From the NCBI RefSeq assembly GCF_001039355.2, contig NW_019776065.1, forward strand, positions 1 to 26,160: 26,160 nucleotides of DNA, in the 5' to 3' direction. Shown here piece by piece: positions 17,339 through 26,160 of this stretch. Below the pieces are notes generated by a model. It did not search any database and had not been told where the DNA came from. It worked only from the letters and a program-made list of their open reading frames with translations. Every line of letters begins with the position of its first letter. Position 1 is the first letter of the stretch. Origin of the DNA: Lingula anatina. Its lineage: Eukaryota > Brachiopoda > Lingulata > Lingulida > Lingulidae. The position numbers were made by a program, and so were the translations under genes.

Positions 17339-19771
17339 TCTGAACATTGAATCAAAATTTCTCAGGGCTGTGCGTGAACGATTCACACAGTTATTCAATT
17401 TATAACACTTTCCTTTTTTTTAAATATTATCAAACCTAAATAAGATATCTCTAGCATACAGGTTAAGTAAAAAATTACGAGAAGACCCGACGCACCAGGA
17501 TTTACAACGTGAGAAAAAAATAGTAAATTCATTACGACGCCCTTTAGTTATGTTTACTTATCACGTATATCTGGCATTTCTGTAAGTTATCTGGGAGAAT
17601 TCGGTACATGTACATCTACTTTCAATCGTATGATATAAGAGTCGGAATCCAGACGATAACTGTAACACATTAGTTGCGTTAGATGTGACAGCAAAACATT
17701 TTTTCGTGTCGTTTGTGACATTAGATAGTAATAGTTTTCGAAAGCAGTTCCAAGTAAAGTGGTAAAATATAAGGACCCATGCTTACATTGTCACTGTAAT
17801 TTACTGGATCTACTTTCTAAAACTAAATGTGTCCCTACACAGTCGCATTCAACAATGCAACAAACTTGCAGTCACATCAAACACAACTAGTCGCTGTTTC
17901 ACGAATGCAGAAATTCAAGAATAATCCAGATTAGTCCTTAATTTACAATTCACCCCCGATAAAATGGAGGTTTCGTTGATATCAAAGAGAAACTAAGAGG
18001 AACAAGCCATCTCCGCCATGCATTTTATTACCGACGTGCCTTTTGATCTATTGAGCCTACTTTTGATACGAAGAAGGTGTTCAGTAAGACTGTTACCACT
18101 ACCGCTGTACTTTGGGGCGTTTTAATTCACTAATTGATTTTTCTTATATCACTTTCAATATAAATATGGAGACTGGACTACTAAATTTCACTCGTGGCGA
18201 TAAAAGTAGAATACTGGGGCAGACGAACCCATCTCTGCGGAGATTCTCTCTAAAGTGCCTCAAATTACCACCCAGCTGCTCGAGGGGGTTTGTCAGACAT
18301 TAAAGCTGATTACAATAAATTCACATAAGCGAGCATCCCTGCAGAGATGGATTGATTCTGTTGGTACGATAACTTGAATGTGAATGCTCCCTGACTCACC
18401 GGCGTCTCGTCCACCTCCCAATCCCCGTCCTTGGACGGATCGTCTGTGTCTATCCATTCTGTCCAATACTGACCTGAAAGACGATGATTTTTATTTATAA
18501 GTCACCTCAAAGAGGATTAATAAGTCACCTCAAAGAGGATTAATAAGTCACCTCAAAGAGGATTAATAAGTCACCTCAAAGAGGATTAATAAGTCACCTC
18601 AAAGAGGTGCAAGACAAACTTTGTACATGCGCAAACACACATTATTTATTCAATCATGGCCGTAGTGCAAAAAAAACAGAATAATTGAAATATTCTCACT
18701 TTAAGTTAAAACTCGCAGTGAACATTTGAAATGTTAATTAATACAACTTTGGCAATTAACAAGGTTTAAATTCTTGTTAAGGCTAAAAAAATAATAAATT
18801 GGTATCGCTTTACATAGTATGAAATACCACAAACAATACTACGAGCTCTTAAACACACCTTTAAGCAAGACAAAAACGCGTAATTCAATGGTTTAATGTG
18901 TCTCGTTAAGAAGACAATAATTTATTTACTTACATGGGAAATTGTTACACGAGCGTATCTCAGTGGTTCTTCCGATACACACGCTTCCAGCTGGTAGGCA
19001 CATCCGGGTCCTTGTTTGTCTTCCTCCGCCACATTTGGCGTCACATTCTGACCATTCCGACCACTCACCAAAGTAAGGGCCTTTAAAGGAAACGAAACAG
19101 AACATATTGAGACGCTAATTCAGTTTAAAGATATTACTCGATTCCTACGAAATTTCATAAGAAATTACTGAAATTGTGGAATAGACCAGAATTGTTTTCA
19201 AACTCCAAGCGCCATTTTTAGTATTGTGAAATAGTATTTTCGTGGTCACTTCATGCTTCCTTAAAAGCATGTTTTGTAATAACTGTATAGACATGTTTCT
19301 GATATATTTAGGAATGTCCACGTGCGTAAAGGAGCATGCAAAAGAGTGCGATACCAGCAACCATAAAATAACAGCGCTGTCGGTGATTGTGGTTATTGTA
19401 AGCATAATCTTATGCACACTACTTACATTCTTGAGTGTTACACGGCATCTGCTGTCTAGACGGACCGAAGCAGTCGTTGCCGCCCACGCATTTCCGGACA
19501 CGAAATGTCGTTCCTCCACCGCACGTGGCACTGCACGGTTCCCATGGCTCCCATTCGCTCCAGGTGCCACCTGGTGATAGAAAACAACACTAAGTTACGG
19601 TTGTTTAACACAGACGAGAAGGATTGAAATGGTTTTTCATAAAATGTTCTTTTTATGTGTTTAAATGATCAATAATTTATTTAATTAGTTTTAATTGTAC
19701 TTTCACAGGTTATAATCTCTTATAACCTGTAGTAGGGTGAGTTTTATTTTTAAACGTGAGATGTTAATCAA

Positions 19772-19812
<41 letters not shown>

Positions 19813-20651
19813 CAATCGATACAGAAGTCAACGGTCACACCCTATAGTACATGCGGCAATGTCACCCTGTAAGGACGCGTTTGTCATTGTCATCAGTTAA
19901 GCGTCCTTGTTTTGTCACCATTGCATATGGTGACCACAAAGCGGCACGAGGAAATACTATCATTAACTGCGTCATCACTAAGCAACAGGCTCGTGCACGT
20001 TATATATGTAAGGAGAGGCATATATTTTGTGCCATGCATCGAAAATGAAAACAATCCTGTGTTGCCTGACGCCAGTTTTCGATTAAGCTTTAATGGTATG
20101 ATCTGACGTCGCAAAATTTTTTTAACATGTACAGAAATTATTTATGGTTATGTGTACGTTTTTGATCAAAATTTATACGAGGTCTTTAGGGACGGGTTAT
20201 GCTCTTTTAGGTAATAGATTAAGAAAACAGTACCCAAAAACACTTCTCTGAATTGTAACAACAAAAGAATATCAATCTGTAAACATGTACGAGTACAAGT
20301 GTATCATCCCTGTAATAGGAACAAGGATAAAATTCTCACTTCATGTTCACGGATATATTTTGGGTAATTCTGTGCATATTTCTCTAGTACTGTTAGACTT
20401 TGAGAGAATTTCTTTGCACAGAATTGAGGTTCTCATTCACCTGACCTCTGGTAAAGAACTAGTGTATAATGGTAAACACAAAATTATATGTTGATCACAA
20501 GAAATACATGTATGTAAAAAGATTTGGTCAACTGTACTCGATATATTATACAGCTAGTAAATTCGACCTTTTAATTCCTTTCATTTCCATGTGTTTTTTT
20601 TTTTCGTATTATTGTGCAAATCAAGAAATGTCTCTTTTCACATATCACTAG

Positions 20652-20698
<47 letters not shown>

Positions 20699-23683
20699 GT
20701 TGGAAGTGCACAATTGTCGGTCATACTTGGAACAGAACACATATGGAGAAAGGTGCTGTGTGTCTTAACTGCAGGAAGCAACTGACACACAGAAAAAAAA
20801 GACACAGAATAACATCTAAGAGATGGAGAGATGGAATAATAATAATAATAATAATTGAATACAATATATACAATACATGTATTTGCAGTAGTTATATATA
20901 CTTACACGGTCTTAAGAAACAGATGCGATATTTCTTGGTTTTATTACAGTACAATTCAATATGGTCAAGCCTTCGACACGACTTCACCTCCTGAAACGTG
21001 GACCCACGGCCGCAGGTGACCGAGCAAGGGCTCCAGTCACCCTCCGCCGAGACCAGGATACCGACCTCGCCGCTGTGTTTCTGACCCTCGTCATTCACGC
21101 ATTCCATGGGGTTATGTCTGAACAGCACGCATGGGTCGGAGTTGTCGGGGTGCTCTGGTGTCTGGAATATTACCGTATAAATCTTGTGCAGCTAATTGAC
21201 TAGTTGTTGATCTCTTTTTTTACTGAAAAGTTTGTTCTCCAGTTAACAAAATAATGCTTGAGAGCAAGCCCTTCAGTAAATCAAAGTCAACATCTAATCA
21301 TTTAACTGCGAAAGCCCTGTCGTCAGATTTCAAAAATCTAATGCAAGAAGACTGTTTCAGAAATTTACTTCAAAGTCTGAAGTCGGTCTAATTTTTAGAC
21401 CCACAATTTAAAAATTTTACTCTGATTATAGAAATAATAAATCAAACGTGTACGTAGTATGAAAATACAGATAACGCATAAAGTAAAGTAATGAAAAGAA
21501 ACTCCTATCATACACACACACGCGCGCGCGCGCGCGCATTTACGTATATTCTATATAATATATGTCTACATAATATATAATATATTTTGTTGAATAATAA
21601 TAATAGTAGTAATAATACAATGAAAGTTACTAGCTGAGAAGCCGAAAAACAAAGTTTTAAAGTCGAAAATCTATTTTTCTTTTCAAAAATATTGGCAACC
21701 AAATTCAGACCCACATTTTAGTCTTCTTTGATCAAAGATAAATGAGTGGTAGTCCAATTAAATGAAATATTTTTTTTGCTTCGAAACGAGAAAGGCTTTT
21801 CAGGCCAGTGCTTACTTTAGTTGAGTGGACTTTTGAGGATTAACATTGAACTTTAACGTTAACTTAACCAAGGAAACCTCTTTGCCTTAACAGAAAACTA
21901 AATTTTGTTCTAAAATTTCGCGCGTAAGTTATATTGTGAAAACGGTCCCCTGGTAAATAGTGTTAATGACATGGTGAAATTCAACGGAAACCCTTCCTAA
22001 TTAACATGAATGAGACAAAGTTGACAGAGTGTTTCAATGCCTTCAACATTACAACAAATTGTCAAAAATGAAATACCTGAGGAACAGTCTTAAGGACAAA
22101 TCAAAATGTATCCATGTGTTTGGATATGAAGTGTGGCGCAAGTTAGATTTCAAAATTTAAGTAAAGTACTTCATCCACAAAAACAATGCACGCAGGAAAA
22201 TTTCAAAAATGCCAACATAATTAATTGTCGAGTTACCTTCCAAAAACCAACAACCCTACTATGCTTTAGGGTAAAAGAGTATTAAATAGATGAATTAAAT
22301 ACTTAATTCATTGATGATGTTACAAATAAATAAATACAGTTAATATTCAAACAATCATTGTAAGAAAAGATGAAATAAATGAACGAATAAGTGAATAAAT
22401 AAAAAAATAAGATAACAAAAATATAGCTAAAACAAAAAAGAATAAATACATAAATAAATAAATAAATAAATAACATACCTCTCCATAGAGTTTTGGCAGT
22501 TTGGTACCGTTAGCGCAGGGGTGCATGGCCGCGTGGAGCCGTCCCGGGTACTCACACTGGTAAAACAGGCACAGGTTCACCGTGTCACGGATATATTGGC
22601 CATGGTATTGACATTTATGAACTGAAATATACACATGACATAATAAATGTACGTGTTTAATAATGAAGAATGAGTCTATTTGTATTTATGGTTTTTTAGC
22701 TCGGCGGGTATAATTGCGTTGTGGTATTTGAGCCAAAACAGGTTATGAAGTATTGTTCATGCTTCCCATCTTTTAAAAATTTTTCATCCTACTTATTGGG
22801 TATATCCTTCACTTTGACATTTTTCAGTTACACTGATATCAAGTGAGCTTCTTCTGCACATATACATGTATAGGTGGATCTGCTAATAAATTGAAATTGA
22901 AAGATTACAGCCGATAAACAAAAGAAGTTCGCTTTTCCGCGTGGCGGGGAAACGTGTGTTCGAATACTATCGTCAAACCGAATGTGACAACAATTTCAAT
23001 TCCATTCTGAATATCAAGGTATTTAGCATTTGACCATGGTTTAAGAATCATAAAAAGTGAAATGATTTCATGGGTTTTTGAACCAAAAGAAAACCGAACA
23101 TTAATCACCCTGAATGACATCTCTTTCCAAAAGCGCGAAGAATAGACATTTTTGAAAAGTACTCCATCTTCGACAAACGGCTGATTGTTTTGTCTCACAA
23201 AGGGATATCCGCGGTTGAGTAAGGACTTAAAGGTGCCATTTAAACCACGCTTACTAACTTAATTGTCGCTTGATAGGCCATTCAGGCGTTTATTGCCACC
23301 GTTATTACAACTTCGGATATTATAAAACTATAACATCAAAGGCGCCAAAACGGCATTATTGTATGTAACAATAGGTATTAACAGGTCAAAATTAATTGTG
23401 ATTTATTTAACAAACTTTAAATGAACTGAAATGTCTGAGGATTAAAAAAAGGAAAGTACCAGTCCAATTCGTAGACTATAAAGTGTCTTCATGTGTTGTG
23501 TTGAGCCGCTTACTAAAACTTCTCTCACTCGTGACATTGAAACATTTATCTTTGGTTTTCAGTTTCAATTATCTATTCGACAATAATGTATTATATAAAA
23601 AAACACTTACTTGGTTCTGACTGTGCTACTAAGAATAATCCCAATGTTATACAAACTGCAGCAGTCCAATGTAATCCAAACAT
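17049..23683 (-). CDS. secreted cysteine-rich protein: signal peptide, CBM14-like module, three TSP1 repeats, WxxW domain (350 aa)
   Basis: Exons in transcript order: 23683-23611, 22621-22479, 21161-20906, 19570-19427, 19080-18934, 18473-18400, 17264-17049; total 1,053 nt, every junction GT-AG and in phase. Residues 1-22 are a signal peptide (hydrophobic AAVCITLGLFLVA). Residues 25-93 form a cysteine-rich module (CQYHG, LCLFYQC, PCANGT) that recalls CBM14 chitin-binding domains, though not certainly. TSP1 repeats lie at about 115-158 (WSPCSVTCGRGS), 159-206 (WSEWEPWEPCSATCGGG) and 207-255 (WSEWSECDAKCGGG, RTRMC). Residues 256-350 are a Mucin2/CILP WxxW domain: WTEWIDTDDPSKDGDWE, ECR, GIVCRN, then YLCSYP and TAA. 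The two TSP1 exons of 144 and 147 nt are phase 1-1, the usual shuffling class. Combining TSP1 with WxxW recalls cartilage intermediate layer proteins, but the order is reversed. A role in extracellular matrix or mucus is an inference. No orthologue name is assigned. Confidence 0.92.
17655..17905. mobile_element. possible fold-back element (imperfect inverted repeat)
   Basis: TTAGTTGCGTTAGATGTGAC near 17673 is matched in inverse by CTAGTTGTGTTTGATGTGAC (reverse strand, near 17890), followed by further partial matches. Ends and target duplication could not be fixed. Confidence 0.4.
17914..18212. repeat. large inverted repeat, right arm (carries the empty MITE site)
   Basis: About 299 bp, the reverse complement of 16139-16683 without its MITE. 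On the minus strand it reads ACAGTCTTACTGAACAC where the left arm has the 239-bp insertion. It lies in intron 6 of the minus-strand gene. Confidence 0.88.
18498..18607. repeat. 23-bp minisatellite, almost 5 copies
   Basis: Units start at 18498, 18521, 18544, 18567 and 18590; each contains TAAGTCACCTCAAAGAGG and they look identical, the last being cut to 18 bp. Each holds the small palindrome CCTC-AAA-GAGG. The array lies 24 bp from the 3' splice site of exon 6 of the minus-strand gene. Confidence 0.97.
19571..20905 (-). other. intron 3 of the TSP1-WxxW gene
   Basis: Holds a perfect 11-bp-stem hairpin (19705-19730), an (ATT)n run (19771-19812), a dyad AAGGACGC/GCGTCCTT (19871-19908), and two (AAT)n runs (20653-20698, 20834-20855) that bracket a 135-bp segment. 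No exon seen. Confidence 0.75.
20653..20855. repeat. (AAT)n microsatellite split by a 135-bp segment
   Basis: (AAT)n at 20653-20698 and again at 20834-20855, in the same register on the same strand, surround a less AT-rich segment beginning GTTGGAAGTGCACAATTGTC and ending AGATGGAGAGATGG. Confidence 0.9.
21162..22478 (-). other. intron 2 of the TSP1-WxxW gene
   Basis: AT-rich with an alternating purine-pyrimidine tract at 21509-21539 and AAAT-type simple repeats at 22438-22472. No exon or bounded transposon seen. Confidence 0.75.
21509..21539. repeat. (CA)n(CG)n alternating tract
   Basis: 31 bases of strict pyrimidine-purine alternation, CATACACACACA followed by nine CG units and CAT. Such tracts can adopt Z-DNA. 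Unusual because CpG is otherwise sparse here. Confidence 0.95.
22622..23610 (-). other. intron 1 of the TSP1-WxxW gene
   Basis: About 1 kb between the signal-peptide exon and the first cysteine-rich exon. It contains a 97-codon open frame on the minus strand (22905-23198) with no domain features, probably chance. Confidence 0.75.
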
Positions 23684-25370
23684 TTCAACGTTTCACTATA
23701 TTTGACTAGACTCCTTTTGTTGGTGTACTCCTTGTAACGTTGCACAATATCCCCTGTTTCTAACGCTGTTCTAAATCATGGACATTGTCAACAAGCCTTT
23801 TTGTCTTGTGATTTACAATGGGCGGTCTTGTCACGGGATTTTCGCGGGCCTCTCACGATATTCATATCGCGCCAGTACTTGGGTTTATTTATTTATACTT
23901 TCATATTATGCTCCCATTTGTCAAGAAAATGGCCTTCTGCACAATGCGAGTTTGCGTTAAAATATACGAAGCAAAATGGAGACCAAATTTAATATGAGTT
24001 CAACAAGAAAGTGACAAAGGGAACTCATGAATATAAACAATAAAAGAATTGCGCTTAGGTCTGGTTCTTTCAAAAGTGGGATTGTTCTATTAATAATTAA
24101 AAATCGCAGTCCTTCATATGAAGTCCAGGACCGAGCCTTAAATAGGCCTAGTCAAGTGTTTACTCCTCTCAACAAGAATATACATCAAGGGAGATGATAG
24201 ACTGACGTCTCTTTATGTATGACTTAATTTCATAATATTATTACACATATCCGTTTTTTAATGGTATTTTTTCTAGACGTACAGGAATCTCTGTGAAAAT
24301 ATTTTGAAAGTCAAATTCATGCGCGTAATCAAATTTCTTTTTATTTGGTATCAATGAAAAAATTGATGATGATAAATTAAAGGATGTGTTTTAACATTTA
24401 TAAATATATATATGCTTCTCAAAATCGTGAATCCTTTTTTAAGTCTTTGAACATTTTATTTATTTATGCATTTATTTATCTATTTATTTACTTTTGGGGA
24501 ATAAAATAATCTTCGTTTACAACTGCCATTTTTATTCAAATTTACCAAGTTTACAACACAAAAATTGCATTCAATGCATAACTACAGTATGACATACGGG
24601 ATGGTGTATTTTGTCTCATAATAAATCGCTTGCATGAACTTTGGTATCCCCAATCGAAATTCAACAGTTTAAGTTAAAATGCGTTTGGACGGTATTTGAA
24701 TAAATGAAAGGCAAGATAATGAAGTCAGCAATTTAAGAAAAATTGCATTGCGAGACAACAAAGCGCCCTCTGTGCGTTAATTTTAGATAAATAACTGCAG
24801 TCCATTTCTTTGAACCGGTGATGGGGAGCTGGCATACTTTTCATGTGAAATTCTAAGCAGTCTTTAAAGACACATTATTTAACTGTCAATTTCATACACT
24901 CACCACACGTGCAGCGGTAATTGCATTCGTTCACATCGAGAAACTATGAACGAGAATGCCTACTTATGTAGATCTTACTTACCAATGCCGACACATAATG
25001 AAAAAAAAACCTACGAGCAATGCGTTTACTATCATCATCACTCTACTGTTAGAAAGCGTAGAACCTGGAAATAGGTGCAATTTAATAATAATAATAATAA
25101 TAATAATTTTATCATTACTACTTTTATAAGCATGTGTTGTATGTAAATGCAGTGGGATTGTATAATCACCAGAAAAATTATAAGAGTTCCAGGTGAAGTT
25201 CTATAAAAGTTTAACTGGTAGGCCTGCGTATAACCAACAATTAAACAGGTACCAATAATACATGTTTAATCTAGCACTTCATGATCTGAACGTTTTACTC
25301 TTGTTATTGCATCCTAATTCAATTTATGAACTATTTCATCAGACAAAACTTACTGGATATGACCGCAATG
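23684..25370. other. upstream/intergenic stretch of the TSP1-WxxW gene
   Basis: Should contain the promoter and 5' UTR of the secreted gene near 23690-23900; no TATA box was placed with confidence. An (AAT)n run is at 25084-25108. Two weak exon-like minus-strand segments (24904-24943 and 24983-25038) are treated as a finding, not a gene. Confidence 0.45.
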
Positions 25371-25621
25371 TAAGACCCCCTTCTCATACCTAGATCGATC
25401 TAGCAGGATCGATCCAATTCTCGCTAACTAACATTCATCTGAAGCGGCTCTGATGTCTGGCACGCCTACTGAAGCTGTTAGGGGATAATTAGTCATCGTT
25501 ACGTAGCTTCAGTAAGCAGGCCAGGCATCTAAGCCGCTTAATCTGAATGCAGTTCAGCGAGAATCCCCTCGGAGATGGGTCGAGCCTGCTAGATCGATCT
25601 AGATATGGAAATGGGGTCTAA
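25371..25621. mobile_element. fold-back MITE with TAA target duplication
   Basis: The element is 25374-25618 (245 bp), flanked by TAA at 25371-25373 and 25619-25621. The long imperfect inverted arms run GACCCC..., then CTAGATCGATCTAGCAGG (perfect on both sides), AATTCTCGCT, AAGCGGCT and TACTGAAGCT toward the centre near 25490. The TWA target suggests PIF/Harbinger mobilisation. Non-coding. Confidence 0.88.
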
Positions 25622-25729
25622 GGCGTGGTGCTAGGCAACGGTTCCAGTATACACAGCAATGCTTTGACTCTATGTTAACGGAGTGTCGCCCGCCTACGTG
25701 TCAGGTTCTTTTGATAGAAATTAGAAATT

Positions 25730-26053
25730 CTTTTTATAACAATTTTGCGCTTAGCCATTGCGAATCAAAGAGATAGTGTTACAAATTTTATGAAAACAAG
25801 GCTTTTAGTGTTTATGTCCCAAAATTGTGGACCGGACTGCCTCTTTATATAAGATCTAAAAGTCATTTTTGAAGACAGTTTTGAAGTCTTTTTTTTTTAA
25901 ACTCATCTTTTTAAAGGTTTTATGATTTATTTTTTAAACTTTTTGTAGTAAGTTTGTATTTTAGGGCTGCTACTCTTCAGAAGTTTTCATGCTGTTATTG
26001 TTTTAACACTTAAATGTGCACGTAAGACTATGGAATGTGCTACATACAAGAAA

Positions 26054-26107
<54 letters not shown>
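25730..26107 (+). pseudogene. decayed 3' end of a non-LTR retrotransposon (reverse-transcriptase ORF tail plus (ATT)n)
   Basis: On the plus strand 25780-25874 reads KAFSVYVPKLWTGLPLYIRS, matching the common C-terminal signature of CR1/L2/Jockey-type ORF2 proteins (aFS..aPkLWNsLP..iR). It is followed by an early stop, a frameshifted F-rich remnant of the usual LKTHLF tail, a short 3' UTR and a terminal (ATT)n at 26053-26107, as expected for target-primed insertion. Heavily 5' truncated and inactive. The clade is not resolved. Confidence 0.7.
26053..26107. repeat. (ATT)n microsatellite, retrotransposon tail
   Basis: About 18 ATT units directly after the non-LTR 3' UTR, probably its original tail. 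Confidence 0.93.
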
Positions 26108-26109
<2 letters not shown>

Positions 26110-26160
26110 CTGTTATTAGTCGTTACACAATACCAGCGGAGGGTCTGTAATGGGGGGGGG

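Larger units (their letters stand above)
17265..18399 (-). other. intron 6 of the TSP1-WxxW gene
   Basis: Contains an (ATT)n run at 17301-17338, an imperfect fold-back at about 17655-17905 and the right arm of the large inverted repeat (17914-18212). No exon seen. Confidence 0.8.

Noticed and set aside
19242-19577. 111-codon plus-strand frame with a hydrophobic segment
   Set aside because: It is antisense to TSP1 exon 4 and the adjoining intron; the minus strand has the TSP1 cysteine pattern and consensus splice sites.
20614-20994. 126-codon plus-strand frame with runs of Ile
   Set aside because: The Ile runs are translated (AAT)n microsatellites, and the end overlaps TSP1 exon 3 in antisense.
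22905-23198. 97-codon minus-strand frame in intron 1 of the TSP1-WxxW gene
   Set aside because: No recognisable motif, no suitable splice sites around it, and inclusion is not needed for a complete signal peptide-to-domain protein.

Overview
The window is AT-rich eukaryotic nuclear DNA: short exons with GT-AG introns, many microsatellites and many small non-autonomous DNA transposons. The protein families (gamma-tubulin, an invertebrate RETREG/FAM134 ER-phagy receptor, a secreted thrombospondin type-1/WxxW protein) and the repeat style point to a bilaterian marine invertebrate, perhaps a mollusc or another lophotrochozoan, or a lancelet. This assignment is an inference; nothing in the window fixes the species.

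Layout. (1) 340-2407, minus: the first six coding exons of gamma-tubulin; the rest lies left of the window. (2) 2408-2757: a 350-bp divergent promoter with a perfect CRE palindrome. (3) 2758-11181, plus: a complete RETREG/FAM134 gene, 8 coding exons and 534 aa, with a reticulon-homology domain and a C-terminal LIR. Its introns hold a 1,940-bp direct duplication (4794-6733 and 6735-8674) joined by one N at 6734; it is almost certainly two overlapping contigs that were not merged. (4) 11182 to about 13.2 kb: probable 3' UTR. (5) 13.2-17.0 kb: intergenic DNA with an 88-bp tandem repeat, microsatellites, a short orphan reading frame and nested small transposons. (6) 17049-23683, minus: a complete 7-exon gene for a 350-aa secreted protein with a signal peptide, an N-terminal cysteine-rich module that may bind chitin, three TSP1 repeats and a C-terminal Mucin2/CILP-type WxxW domain. 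Its last exon lies in the loop of a large inverted repeat. (7) 23.7-26.16 kb: mostly non-coding, with a TAA-flanked fold-back element and a decayed non-LTR retrotransposon 3' end finishing in (ATT)n.

The gamma-tubulin and RETREG genes are a head-to-head housekeeping pair and probably share regulation. The secreted gene looks unrelated in function. No prokaryote-like system, CRISPR array, tRNA or rRNA was seen. The most informative structures are the assembly join that duplicates a RETREG exon, a natural empty-site/filled-site pair that dates a small transposon insertion relative to an inverted duplication, a well-supported GC-AG intron in gamma-tubulin, and the TSP1-WxxW protein itself.
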